Shown one piece after another: positions 12,416-24,100 of a DNA stretch of 64,000 bases. The DNA comes from Carallia brachiata (taxonomy: Eukaryota; Streptophyta; Magnoliopsida; Malpighiales; Rhizophoraceae). A program made the translations under genes and the position numbers. The number at the start of each line of letters is the position of its first letter. Position 1 is the stretch's first letter. The notes under the pieces were generated by a model that saw only the letters and a program-made list of their open reading frames with translations, was not told the origin of the DNA and did not search any database. The stretch spans positions 124,001 to 188,000 of the forward strand of contig JADCRB010000051.1 in NCBI GenBank assembly GCA_021464245.1, written 5' to 3'.

Positions 12416-14679
12416 ATGAAGATTTCTTCAATGCTTCTGCTTCTCCTCTCTGTTGTCTCTTCCCTCATACAAGCCTCCCACTCCACTACAGTACTAGTGG
12501 ATGGCAGCTCAGAGTGGACAAAGCCCACTGTTCATGTAGGAGACTCCATCAGTGAGTACTTAACCAACATATGCTTTCTTGTTTAACACTGATTTACTGT
12601 CTGTGGTCAACATTATAGCTACCAACTAACATTCTTTTACTTTGTCTTGTTTTTCCATTTGTCTCAGTTTTCAAGCACAGGTACCACTACAACCTCTACA
12701 TCTTCCAGAACCAACGAGCCTTTAATCTCTGCAATTTCAATCAATCCACCCTTCTCACCAAGCTCAACTCCACCTCTTACACGGTACCCCTCTCTCTCTC
12801 TCTCTCTCTTTGAACAGCAGAAAATCATTGCATTGATATCCATCAAATCTGTACACAGATTTAACGCAAAGACAGTGTTGATTTAATTACTGTATAAAAA
12901 ACACTAAGAAAAATGGACCAGTTTCACATTATTACATTCAAGAAAGCGCTCAAAGTTTTAATCGTTGTACAATTTAAGAATATGGCTTAATGGGAATTTT
13001 TATTTTTTCTTCTGTTGGCGAAATGAAAAATCAAAGTGGAACCCATCACGCCCTGGTTTCTACTATTTCACATTCCACAATGGGTCTCTAAAGTCATGCG
13101 ATCAACACACACAAAGGCTGGCCATAAAGGTCTTGCCAGCGCCACCACAGCTGCTCCCTCCAACGGTAGCTCCGGTGCCACAACCAATTTCCGGCGGAGT
13201 GGTTGTCCCGTCTTCGCCGGCTTACCCTTGGCCATTCCGCCCCCGGGAAGCAGCAGCTGCTTCTTCGCCTGCTCCCGTGCCCAGTAGTAGTAGTATTAGT
13301 GCCAGGTCCCCTGCAGTTCAGGTGGCAGATAAAGGAGATGGCAGCAGCATGCCGTTCATTAATAGCAATCCAGCTGTTCCGTTACCCACCGGCGAGATTG
13401 ACTCCGCCACCATCCGCCCCTTGCCCACCTCCGGCAACAATAAACAGGTCTCCCCTCCCCTCCCTAATCTCTGTTTCTCTTGTTTCTTTTTTCTCTTGGG
13501 ACGAAGTGTCCGGCAGGTTTTACGTGCGAGACTAATACCTACTCGTATATATTCATATATTTATATATTTAGACACATACATTCAGCAGCATTACTATAC
13601 ATACGTATATTGCGCGCACAATGTAGCTGATTAAATTGTTAGAAGTTAGAATGCTATTGGCTTCAAAAAATAATTCCGAGAAACGGAAAATGTAAACGGA
13701 TGTGGACAGATAAATTGTATAAAAATTGTAGTTTTTGCCATTTCTTTCTGCATAAAATTAATAATTATGATTCAATAGAATGAATCTGATCGGAATTTTT
13801 TTATCTCCACAATTTTTTTTTTCTTCCGGTTTGTTTCAAAAAGAAAAAAACTTTTTGGAAAGTAAACAGTTTGACTGGTCGTTATTTCTGCTAGTTTACA
13901 ACTCAGCAGTTGTTTAAGTATTACTCGTAGAAGTTAATTGCTGAGATTTTTTAACTATCATTCCAAGTAACCGATGGTTGTTGAACTTTTTTTTTTTTTT
14001 TGGTCAAAATAGAGTCGAAGAGGGGTGCTGCGGGTACAAGAGAGGGGTGCTGCGGGTACAAGAGCGGCTGTTGAAATCTTCTACTATAAAATCAGCTTGC
14101 TCATAAAAAAGTATTGTTTGCGAAAGAAATAAAACAAAAAAAAGTTTCTTTAGATAACATTAAATTGTCTATCACTTTTTTTTTTCGGTAAATGAAAAAG
14201 TAGAAATAATTTCTTATAATTTCATCAAGAGTATTGTACCCTAAACTCTAAGAATATTTGTTTATTTCTACTGAATGCTTTAGGACACTTAAAAAATATA
14301 CTTAATTTTCTTATCATTAGAGCACAACATTGGCCATGTTACAAAATCAATATTTTTGTCCATGGGAAGTGCGTTCCAGTTTGATCGTGTCAAACTCGTA
14401 TTTTGGGTTGTATAAGGGTCAAATAAGCAGATTTTATTCTTATTTTCACAAATGGAATCTCCAAATTACAAGATAGTAATTTTATCGTTACATTCGTGCT
14501 TTAGAATTGTGCATTAAGTACATAGGAAAATTTTGAACTTTTTATCTGTGATAGATCATGGACATGATCCTGATTAAGTTGTTCTTCTTGGTTTTTGGAT
14601 GGAATGGCAGGTGGAAGGACAATTACTTGGAGGTCATATCCCTTTATTTATTTTGGTTTTGCTGTTGCTGCTGCTGTAG
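12416..14679 (+). CDS. Phytocyanin / early nodulin-like protein without copper site
   Basis: Extracellular, probably membrane-tethered cupredoxin-fold protein of the arabinogalactan-associated ENODL type. Exons 12416-12551, 12668-12783, 13037-13447 and 14611-14679 join in phase to 243 residues. Residues 1-22 are a signal peptide (leucine run, cut near ASHS). The phytocyanin domain spans about 24-116, with a probable disulfide between C67 and C105. Of the usual type 1 copper ligands, the first His is Tyr (Y53), the Cys falls on F97 and the second His falls on S104. Metal binding is therefore unlikely, as in early nodulin-like members. A Pro/Ser/Ala-rich linker (117-225) suits O-glycosylation. 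The last exon encodes a hydrophobic tail of about 13 residues with no following charge, which looks like a GPI-attachment signal. The last intron (13448-14610) is long and holds a 24-base tandem duplication. Confidence 0.88.
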
Positions 14680-15862
14680 AAAAAGAGGTGGGGAACAGAG
14701 AATGAGCTCTTCAATTTGTGTAAACAAAGTCCCACTAGAGTAGGCTAATTATGTCTAAAGTACTATGTTTAACGAGTCTAAAGTAGCTTTAAGGATGATG
14801 ATAATGCAGACCATCCATGTGTACTGCCCCTTAGGACCCTACTTTGGAATCATTGGCACTTTTTGTCTAGTGTTTTCGCTGTGCAGTCCATTGTTCTGCT
14901 TTTTCTTTTTCCTCTCTGTCCCAACTTGTGTTTGAAGTGAAATTTGGGGTCCCCAGATCGACGGGCTTTTGGGTGAAGCAAATTTTGTTTTGTTTTGTTT
15001 TGTTCTTTTTTTTTTTTTTTTTAATTTACAAACAATTGTAACTATACCAGCAGACAAATCTACGTTGGCGACGGCGAGAATGAGAAACAAGATTTAGGGC
15101 CTTGCAGGCTATTGGGTGATGGACTAATGGTGGTTTCCCGATTTAACTTCTGGGCCTTTTGCATTGGCTCACATTTTCGAATTACAGTGCAAAGATCGGA
15201 CGCACTAGGGAATTAAAGAAAGAGATTTGTGGGATATATTACAATGTCAAAAAGAATGAGATTTTCTTTAATCCTGAGTTTTTGGAATAAAATTATGAAA
15301 ACTTTCTGCTCATTTCTACTGCCAGAATCCCAGTTTATTTATAACGAAGTAGCTTCTCTCTTTTGTATCAATAAATTATAGTTTAATTTGTACTGTATAG
15401 TTTAATTTGTACTGGAGACGTGTCCAAGATTAAAGTTTTTGAGAGCTAATTCAAAAAAAAAAAAAAAGAAAGAAAACATCTTTCTTTTGTGTACTTTTTC
15501 ACATTAACTTAGAAACAAGTGATCAGGATGCTTATTGGCCCAGCAAACTTGCGCTCGAATACGGGTTTTGTTAGTCAGGGCTGGTTTCAATGGTCGTCGG
15601 TCGTGTTTAACATTAAGATTCAATGGGCTCCTTCCAAGGCAAAACATCTACGAAGCAGCCCATTACCAAGTGTTCTAACCTTATTCACACAGAGTTATTA
15701 GGAAGCAATGAATATGTGCTTTTCTTATGTACGCACACCAAAGCCATCTCTCCGTTCAATCTCTTGGCTCCTCTAAATTCCATTCACCCTACAGTTTTCT
15801 TTCTCAGTATTTTACTGTACAATTCAGGGAAAAAGGGCTCGGAAAAGAAGGGAAAGACAGGC
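14680..15862. other. Intergenic and leader of the RTM2-like gene
   Basis: Contains the 3' end of the phytocyanin transcript and the leader of the next gene. Homopolymer runs lie at about 15007-15022 and 15450-15466, and a 20-base tandem duplication lies near 15377-15416. An in-frame upstream stop pattern gives no reason to extend the next coding region 5'. Confidence 0.4.
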
Positions 15863-17018
15863 ATGGAGCTGGAATTGGGACTCAAAATCACACGTACCAG
15901 AGATGATGCCACCTCCTCCTCCACTGACCTTTGGATTGCCAAGGACCACAGTGGTCCTCTCTTCTTCTCTAGAGAAACTGAGACTATGTTCATCCTTGTT
16001 GCACATCTCAAAGGTTCTTCCGAACTTTACAATTACTCTGGTTGTTTTCACATTTTGTTGTAATTATCAGATGTTGATATTGACCGCTAAGATTCAAGCA
16101 AACACAGGCTTTAGGAGAGAGAATATTGATATCAAGATTAATGATGATGGAAGTTGGATTGCAATCAGTGGGCGGAAGCCAGTCCAAGAGATGGTGTTAA
16201 TGGGGTGGGTACTATACAAGAAAGCTGTGGAGTCGTCATTCCGGAAGGTTTTTAAGATTCCTGATGGGATCATTCTGGATCGAATCAAGGCAAAGTTCAA
16301 CGAAGAGGAATCGAGTTTGACGATTATTATGCCAAAATTGGTTAAAGGAATGCGTGGAACAGAGATTGAGGAAGTCAAGGAGGAAGAAGTTGATAAAGGA
16401 AGAACCAACACTGAAGCTGATGTGACTTCTGAAGAAAACAGAGAACCTCAGGCTAAGGAAGTGCAAGAAATTGAACAAGTTGCGGAGACGAAGATTGACA
16501 GAACGGAACCTGAAATATCTGAAGCTTTAGGCGACGGGTTTCCAGGTAAAGGAAAAGATAATGATTCCTGGAATGAAGAAACCACGGAGACCAAGAATAG
16601 AAATGAAGAAGAAACTGGTCAGGATTTCGAGCCGAAGCAATTTGAGGCAATGGAAGAGGTAGCTGAGACATTTCCTGAAACAAAAATTAATACAGGAATT
16701 CAACTGGGGGAACCTGAAGATCCACAAATCGAAAGTACAGAACAAACCAGAAGACCCGTGGAAGAAAAAATTAACGAAGCAAGCTTTAAGAAAACGCAAG
16801 CCAATGCAGAAGCCGGGCCGGAAGAAGCTACCAATCAAGTAAACCTTCCGGGAAGTAAAGAAGCTGATGGGAGTGAAACACCAGACGCGAGAAAAAAGAA
16901 ACATCCTGGAGTTCCAAAACGATCCAAGCTATGTCCTCCTCTTTTCATTGCAGGTTCAGCGATTATCGCATCTCTTATCGTGCTTGTTATAAACATCATT
17001 AGAGCTAAAAGAAGATGA
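15863..17018 (+). CDS. RTM2-like small heat-shock-domain protein with C-terminal membrane anchor
   Basis: Member of the plant alpha-crystallin (HSP20-like) group that includes RESTRICTED TEV MOVEMENT 2, a phloem protein limiting long-distance potyvirus movement in Arabidopsis. Most homologues have no proven role. Two exons, 15863-16013 and 16108-17018, join to 353 residues. The splice inside codon 51 restores the continuous motif HLKGFRRENIDIKI. The alpha-crystallin domain covers about 41-130 (ISGRKPVQEMVLMGW, FRKVFKIPDGIILDRIKAKF, then LTIIMPK). Residues 131-320 are very rich in Glu, Lys and Thr and look disordered. The last 25 residues form a hydrophobic segment (FIAGSAIIASLIVLVINII) ending in AKRR, a tail-anchor layout shared with RTM2. 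The internal ATG at 16071 lies in the intron and is not the start. A polyadenylation signal follows at 17063. A miR396-like site lies at 16212-16232. Confidence 0.87.
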
Positions 17019-17062
17019 ATCGCATAATCTTGAGGAAAGTTTCTTTGTTATTACCTGAAGAC

Positions 17063-17068
17063 AATAAA
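17063..17068 (+). terminator. AATAAA polyadenylation signal of the RTM2-like gene
   Basis: A canonical AATAAA lies 45 bases after the stop codon on the coding strand. No other hexamer nearby is as good. The cleavage site cannot be placed from sequence alone. Confidence 0.5.
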
Positions 17069-17399
17069 GTGAAACTGATTGTGAATGAATTGATCTAATG
17101 CCAAAAGTTTATGCATTTTTTTCAGAGACTGCATGAGACATCAAGCAGATGAATTCCATGAGCATAATTTCTTGTTTCAGTTTGAAATATGGTAGAATTC
17201 TCCTCTGTATGCTCCATAAAAAGACAAATAATGGAACAGATGAAGATTATGTAGGGTCACACTCGATGCCATCTGCTTGGACTTCTTTTTTCCCTAACAA
17301 AACAACGAGAAAAACAGACAATAAGCTTTATTAGTTATGAGCATGCACAATCAGTTTTATAGCAAGTTGCTTTAAACAAAAAAAAAAAAAAAGGCTTTT

Positions 17400-18250
17400 T
17401 GAAATTAAATATTAACAATAATAGTTAAATACAATTAACTCTATTGTGGTTTGACTGTTTTATATTTTATCCTTGAGATTTCAATTTAGACAATAAATTT
17501 TTCGTGATTTTCAATTTTAACAATTAATCCCTTAATTAAGATTCTATTAAATTTATTAATAAAAATTAGCCAAAAATTATATTATTTGTAATTATTAATT
17601 TTTTTCTCTACCAAAATTATACAATTACGTCATATATCTCTCAAATTAAATTTTTATATATACTTTAGCTGCATTTCATATTATATTTTTATAATTTTTG
17701 TTATTTTCAATGTATTGCATATATTGATATAAACGTATTTAAAATAACACCTATAATAAACTTTTACGTAAGGTATTATAAAATTCTTGTGATTATAAAA
17801 AGGCGTAGTTGTAACCAATTTTTATTAGGAAAAACTGTTTTGTTAGGTAGCTTCGGTATCTCTCCTATATAACATGACTTAAGAAATGATAAGACATGTC
17901 AGAAAAGGTAGAAGGAAATTATACGATATGTTATAAGAAATTATACAAAGTATAACCAGTTATTAAAATTTTTTTTTATTTTTAATAACTGATTACACTT
18001 CGTATAATATCTTTTAGCATATCATATAATTTTTTCTATCATATCGTATATAACAACTACAGAAACTTCTTAAAGCTAAAGTCATCTAGTGGTGTTTTGT
18101 TTGTTTCTAGATTTAACAAATTATTGTTAAGAGATTAATTATTAAAATTAAAAATTACAGAAAAAATCATCACTTAAATTGAAATTAATCGAAATAAAAT
18201 GTAAAATAATTAAATTATAAAAAAAATTAAATACATTTAATCTTAATAAT
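17400..18250. mobile_element. Foldback element with a second foldback nested in it
   Basis: The outer arms, about 17410-17545 and 18110-18250, are inverted copies (AT-rich blocks such as TTAAATACAATTAA facing TTAAATACATTTAA, and TTTCAATTTA facing TAAATTGAAA). Inside, about 17830-18090, a second inverted repeat is centred at about 17975, with arms carrying TATACGATATG and ATCATATAAT-type blocks around AGTTATTAAAATTTTTTTTTATTTTTAATAACT. Nothing is coded. The structure indicates a MITE inserted in another MITE. No superfamily can be named. Confidence 0.5.
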
Positions 18251-19854
18251 AATGACAGCTAACTTGATACAAGGACGGCCATTAATTTGGCCATGTGGCA
18301 GCATCACCATCTTGTTTGAGAGGCATGAGAACGACTAATCTTGCCAACTTCACAGTTGTCAAGTTGCACCACTGGTGTCTGTACTACAATTTTAGGAGAA
18401 GACAGACGACTAATTAAAAACTAACAATAATGGAAAGAAATAATGAACCTAAAATGCTTAAATTCTTTTAGGGGAACTGTCTACAGAAGCCATAAACTGT
18501 CGAAATTTAGACATTACAATCCCGTACCCTTTTTCAAGGGTACATTCTTACTTATTTAGTTAATAACATTATTAAACAGTCAAACAAATTGCGATAAAAA
18601 AAATATACAATTAATCTAACAATTTAATTAATAGATAAAAGCTGTTGTCTCGAAGCAACCAACGTATGTGATGATTACCATGAAACTCAGGCCACACTTT
18701 TTCCGGCCTGTCCAGTTCCAGTTATGGGAACATAGGCTGGAAAACAAGCGTGCTAAGAGACACAAAGGATCAAGGAAAAGCACTTGGAAATTTGAACATA
18801 TTTTCAGTTCATGAAAACTCAGAAACTCCATTCAAGATTCAACATTTTCTGGGGGTCAGAATGCCAAAATTTCCGAGGAATAAAGATGCGGCCAAATCTT
18901 AAAGTCAAACACACCGTCCAAGACTGCATGCTTGAGAGCCCATTCAAAGGAATTGAATATTTCTTTTTTTTGTTTTTTGATCTGAGGAATTGAATATTTC
19001 TACTGGTATACCGATACTTGCAACATATAAAATTAATTTTTTAGAAGCCTGAGAGGAAGCCCACGTTGGAGAAATTCAAAGTCAATTCCACAACTGTTAA
19101 GAGCAAGCTGGAGCTTTACTTTACATATTTTATGGAGAATCTCCATACCAGTGATGCAAGCAGGACTCCACTTTCCTGCAGTTAGTTTGTCGGTCAAAGT
19201 AATATTGAAATCGGTAGGAGGCTGAAGAAATATAGATCAGTCCATGTTCTACGTGTATTATATTCTGACCAGAGCGTACACATACTTAACAACCGAGTCA
19301 AAGGATGCAACATTTCCCAGTTAGAACCGTTATTTCAAGATTTGAGATAACTGATGGCAAAGTAGCTCACTTTCAAGAATAGATAGCTCAAATTTCAATC
19401 ATTATGATATAGAGGCTGCCGACTCTGTAAACAAGAAGGAAAGTAAAGAGAAAGGCACAAAATAAAAGAGAAACATGACCACCTCCATACTCGACATATA
19501 ACGGAAAAAATGGAGGATTTTAAGGACACCATAAATGAGAATTGGTGTTCACAGCATCCTTCAGCCGTTAAATTTTCCAGAGAGGACTAATAATCAAAGC
19601 AACCTCGTATTACATTGAAACCAATATGTATCAATGAAAAATCAAGACGGTTTTCTGTGGAAGAGAATCAAAAATTATGAACACGAAAATAAGCTAGAAC
19701 AGCAAGATGCAGTTTACTCGGGAATTCGGCTTATACAAACAGCAACACAGGCTGGATATCATCAGGCGGACTGTTGGACAGTCCGCCATTTCCATAACAT
19801 ACATTTCCTTACACAAAATATTTCTGATCAAAGAAGAAAATTTCATCCTTTTTA
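18251..19854. other. Intergenic DNA and distal 3' region of the ROH1 gene
   Basis: No gene recognised. Open frames here are short and without similarity. The rightmost part is probably the 3' untranslated region of the minus-strand ROH1-like gene. Confidence 0.4.
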
Positions 19855-20001
19855 CCCCTTTATTTTCCTACGACGGTTCACACTTAGCTCCTGGCGTTCA
19901 TCGTCATCTGGCAATTTCATTGGATTCGAATCCTCCTGGTGTTCATCGTCATCTGGCAATTTCATTGGATTCGAATCCGAAAACCCATTTAACTGCCAAT
20001 T
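19855..20001 (-). repeat. Open in-frame stretch after the ROH1 stop with a 45-base tandem repeat
   Basis: Immediately after the TGA of the ROH1-like gene, the same frame continues for 49 codons to a TAA at 19852-19854. It contains two copies of a 45-base unit (19933-19977 and 19888-19932) that encode DSNPMKLPDDDEHQE and DSNPMKLPDDDERQE, differing in one residue. The unit length is a multiple of three. Whether the stretch is ever translated is unknown. As drawn it is 3' untranslated sequence. Confidence 0.75.
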
Positions 20002-21177
20002 TCAATCATCATGGCTGGGTCTTCCCATAGAGTCAAGACCTTCCGTTCGGCCGTGCACAATCCTATGAAACACCTCCCTAACTTGGCGCTCCAATGGGCA
20101 CAATTCTTGTTTAATTCCGTCGCAAATCAGTCTCAACTCCACCATTCTTTGCTTCACTTCTTTCTCCTTCTCTTCTGTTAATGGAAATACAACTGAGTCA
20201 GCCAATTCATTCATGGCCCTCGAAAGCTTATCCATCCGATAAATCTCCCTCAACAACCCACAAGCATTCCTCCGGTCCCGCTTCCTCGACTCCTCCACCA
20301 CTCTCTCGTGCAACGCCAGCATCGGCCCTGCCCAAGCGAAGTGCCTGGGAATCGAAAAATGGACCTGCAAGCCCCTGTCTTGGCAGGGGATTGCCGCCAC
20401 CAGAGCCCACATCACAAACAACAAAACCGAGCTCATAGCAAAAACGGCCACCGCAATTCCATTGGTGGCCACAATCTCATTGGATTTCGGCGCCATTAAA
20501 TTATTCCCAATCGCTTGGAGCTGCTTGGCCGCCGACCACGATCGCGACACGCTCCACGACAAGGATCGAAACTGGCTGAGCGTCCGCTGGTGCTGCTGGT
20601 CTCTGGACGCGGCGGCGGTCTGGCGTCCAAACGAGCGGTTCCGGTGAGCGAGAGCCGCCTCCGTGACGGATTCTCTCTTATCCAGCATCGACACAGACAA
20701 ATCCAGCAACGCCTTTTTAGCGCGGCGGAACTGGCCTTCTCCGAGCAATCTCTGGTTGTCGAGAGAGAAGAGAACAATCTCAAGGAGCTTCTGCCACTCC
20801 CTGATCTGCTCAATCCCGTCCCTCACAGCATTGCAAACGTCCAACGCCTTCACGCTCCGCTCATAAAATTCGTGGACCAGGCGGTCCAACGGCGGTCTGC
20901 CGACGGCCGACCGGTTGTTAAACAGAATCACTCTAAACTCCTCCTGACACCGTAGGAAGGCGTCGAGCAGCTTCCGGATCCACGACAAGGAAAGCAGTTC
21001 GTCTGAGCCGACGCCGGCCAGATCGGATAACTGTTCGGCCACCTGTTTCTGGAAAGCCTCGAGCTGCGGCTCGTGGCCGGCGTCTCCCATGGCGTGAACC
21101 TGCTCACGCCGGAGGCTCATGAGCGATCGCCCAAACGCCGCCGCCGCCGTCGACCCTTGGTAGTCCGTCGCTGGCAT
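20002..21177 (-). CDS. ROH1-like protein (DUF793/BPS1-like family)
   Basis: Intronless gene of 391 residues, matching the single-exon ROH1 family. Arabidopsis ROH1 binds the exocyst subunit EXO70A1 and affects seed-coat mucilage secretion (family knowledge). The protein opens with [10 protein letters not shown] and [16 protein letters not shown], the family's N-terminal signature. The middle is helical and rich in Leu, Glu and Arg (residues 40-160). A Ser/Arg/Gln-rich stretch (162-205) follows. One hydrophobic segment (231-253, [20 protein letters not shown]) could cross a membrane. The conserved C-terminal block [19 protein letters not shown] ends the protein shortly before the stop. The ATG at 21177 is the first in frame and matches the family start. 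GC content is clearly higher than in neighbouring DNA. The frame stays open for 49 codons past the stop (see findings). Confidence 0.92.
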   Translation of the reverse strand: MPATDYQGSTAAAAFGRSLMSLRREQVHAMGDAGHEPQLEAFQKQVAEQLSDLAGVGSDELLSLSWIRKLLDAFLRCQEEFRVILFNNRSAVGRPPLDRLVHEFYERSVKALDVCNAVRDGIEQIREWQKLLEIVLFSLDNQRLLGEGQFRRAKKALLDLSVSMLDKRESVTEAALAHRNRSFGRQTAAASRDQQHQRTLSQFRSLSWSVSRSWSAAKQLQAIGNNLMAPKSNEIVATNGIAVAVFAMSSVLLFVMWALVAAIPCQDRGLQVHFSIPRHFAWAGPMLALHERVVEESRKRDRRNACGLLREIYRMDKLSRAMNELADSVVFPLTEEKEKEVKQRMVELRLICDGIKQELCPLERQVREVFHRIVHGRTEGLDSMGRPSHDD

Positions 21178-24100
21178 TCTGAAATCTCACATGCAACACA
21201 AGCAAATCAAGAATCCAATCGGGAACTTCGACGAGAACCCTAGCGGCGAATAGCAGTCAGCAGGGGATTATATTGGGGCGCAGGCCAATCTGCAGTGCAG
21301 CGCGTTTATTAAAAAGGGCCATAAATAATGAAAAGAAATTGCCCTAATCGGGAAAAAAAACTTCCATTATTATTTACTTTGAAAAAAAAAAATCTGGTGA
21401 CCATATTTCGATAATTTTTCAAAGTTATAATGATTAAATTTATAAAAAAAAATAATAAATTATTAATTAAATAAAATTAATTAATAATTATTTATTATTA
21501 CTTAATTAAAATATGTTACTCATCCTTTTCAACAAAAAAAAAAATCAGTAAGCGCTGGTACAGATAGTAGGGGTCCGTTATCGTTTAACCAGAAGTCTCG
21601 AGTTTCTAAGAATGCCGTCGCGTTAAATATTTACTGAGAGACCTTTACCACCCTTTAAAATTCTGTCCGAATCGATCTAAATTAATCAGCTCATTAGACT
21701 AGATACTGGACGATCTCAAATAAAAAAAATAAATAAAAAACTCAAAGTCACATCTTTATGATCTTATAAAAAATAATTATATTCTCACTGTAACAGTGCA
21801 TTGACCCCTCTCACTAATATACATAGAAAAGTGAATTTTAAGATATTCAACAAAATAAATATTTTATTTTTTAGTTTTTATTTATTTATGATATTTTTTT
21901 TACTAAATTCTATCATACTAACCATCTGTTCTTCTACTAAATGATGCCAACCGAATTTTCTCTTTTTATTTTTTAAAAAGGTACTGTTACAATATCGGAG
22001 ATTTTTGCTTAAGAATTTTGTCTAAAAATAAGGATACTTTTTTTTTCAGCAATGTCTTCATTTTTGGTAATTTAAAAATATTTTCATATATTTTTATTTT
22101 TTATTATAAAAAATATAATAACAGTTACAAAAATTTAAAATATAATTATAATTGAATGAAATTTTTAAATAAATTTTCTTCAGTGCTTGTAACAACTTTA
22201 TACTGATGGCGTAGAATGTACACATGGACGCATAAAAAGCTGGGTCTTTGTTGGCGGGTATAATGCGACGTGGACTTGGTCTACGGCGAGCGCGCTTGGT
22301 TCGACCATATTGACGGTATTGCCCCTACTAATCCTGCAGAAAAATATTTGGGGTCCAAACTCAAAATTTGAAGCTCACCTTCTTTTTTTTTTTTTTTTTA
22401 ACTGTTAAGTTACCTGTTTCAATGGACCAAAAATATTTCAATGAAGTAATAGACACAAGTTGAAATTTACGGTGCCATATCAAATAAGAACTATCGTACA
22501 TATCAAATAAGAACTATTGTACTCACAGTTTAATTTTGGAAACAAGAAAAAGAGACATTCATGGTCAGATTATTTATTATTCCATTGTAAATAGTCTTAT
22601 GTAAATAAGAAATATTGCAATTATATGTACGCATTTGCCAAAAAAAAAAAAAGACAATATTAAGATCACAACATTGTCAAAAACCAATGAAATATATAAA
22701 AAGTTATAAATGTGCTTGTATAGATTGCATGATGCCAAACTTTTAAGTTTGTGTCTCCTCGCAAACACTACATAATTTAATTATAAGTAACAAAAAGAAA
22801 TTATATTATTTATTTAATAATATTTAACAGTTTATCTATTTTGTTTAATTTCAATCATCCCATGACACTTAACAACTGATTTGTTTTCGTTAATTTTAAT
22901 TATGAAACGAGATATATTAATTTAATTTTACTTAAAAAATCTCACTAAATATTTCTGAACAAAAAATCTCTTCTACCTTTTTTTTTTTTAATACTAGTTG
23001 CGAATGAATTGGTTCTATATATCAACTTTTATTTATGAGATATATATTTTTTTTCCGCATTGGCTGTTAAGTTGAAAACCGTTACGGAAGACAAAAATAT
23101 GCCGCGCCTGGCGCAACCTTTACGTATGAATGCCTTCCGTTTAGTTGCATGATCAGTGAAAATACTTTTAATAAATAGACAAACAGAGACCAGATAATCC
23201 GGCCGCAATTATCAATATTAATTTAAGTACTGTACGTGAGTCTGTAACATTTCCAGTTTGCCACGCCGGCGAACTGGAAAATCTATCCTGACAACAAATC
23301 CCCTCACGTGGAAATTGGTCTTCCCAAAAGTATTTGATTTGTTTTTCCAAGAAAAAGGAGAAGCCGATTAATTAATTAATCAATCATGATTAAATTTGTT
23401 AATGCAAAACAAAACCCCTTTCTATTTTTGCCATCTGTTGCCGGAAATATTTCTTTAATCTCTAGACACAGAGATTAGAGACACACAATTAAAACGCTAA
23501 TTTAGTTGATCATCAAACTTTTTTCATGACAAATAAGAATAAGTTTAGATTTGAATGAAATAAGTCTCTCTAATTTCTCTTCAATATGCAATTGCAATTG
23601 ATAATTGTGGGAATCAGATCATACTATTTCGGGGAGTCATATAGTCAGAAAGATGCATGCAGTATGTGTTTGTGTGCTGGGACCGAGAGCATAACCTTAA
23701 TCGGTCACTGACTTTATTAGTTAAGGTGTGATCAAAAGTTTAATTTTCACTGTACATCTTTCCATTTTTCTTTCTATGAGTTCCATTCTCTCTATTACCG
23801 AAAAAAAAAAAATTGTATGTGTGTACATGTGTATGTATGTGGATATATGGCTAAAAAAAGTATGCAGATATAATGATTTTCATATTCTTTAAAAAAAGAA
23901 ATATTTAATGAGATTTTTTAATTGGGATCAAATTAATATAGATCGTTAAATAATTAAATTTATAAAAAAGTATAGATAAATTGTTATATGTTATCAGATG
24001 AATTATATGAGTACTTTAATATTATTTATAATATACTATATAATAGAGTTCTAAATTATCTTTGTTATTGTACGTAAACGTGATTTACAAGGCATGAGGA

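Noticed and set aside
12647..12886. Plus-strand frame of 79 codons starting MFFHLSQF
   Set aside because: It reads exon 2 of the phytocyanin gene in the wrong frame. The spliced reading joins in phase and matches the family.
19634..20068. Plus-strand frame of 144 codons with a repeated peptide
   Set aside because: The repeat is the antisense image of the 45-base tandem repeat after the ROH1 stop. No plant family resembles it.
20181..20955. Plus-strand frames of 60-146 codons
   Set aside because: They are antisense shadows of the GC-rich ROH1-like gene.
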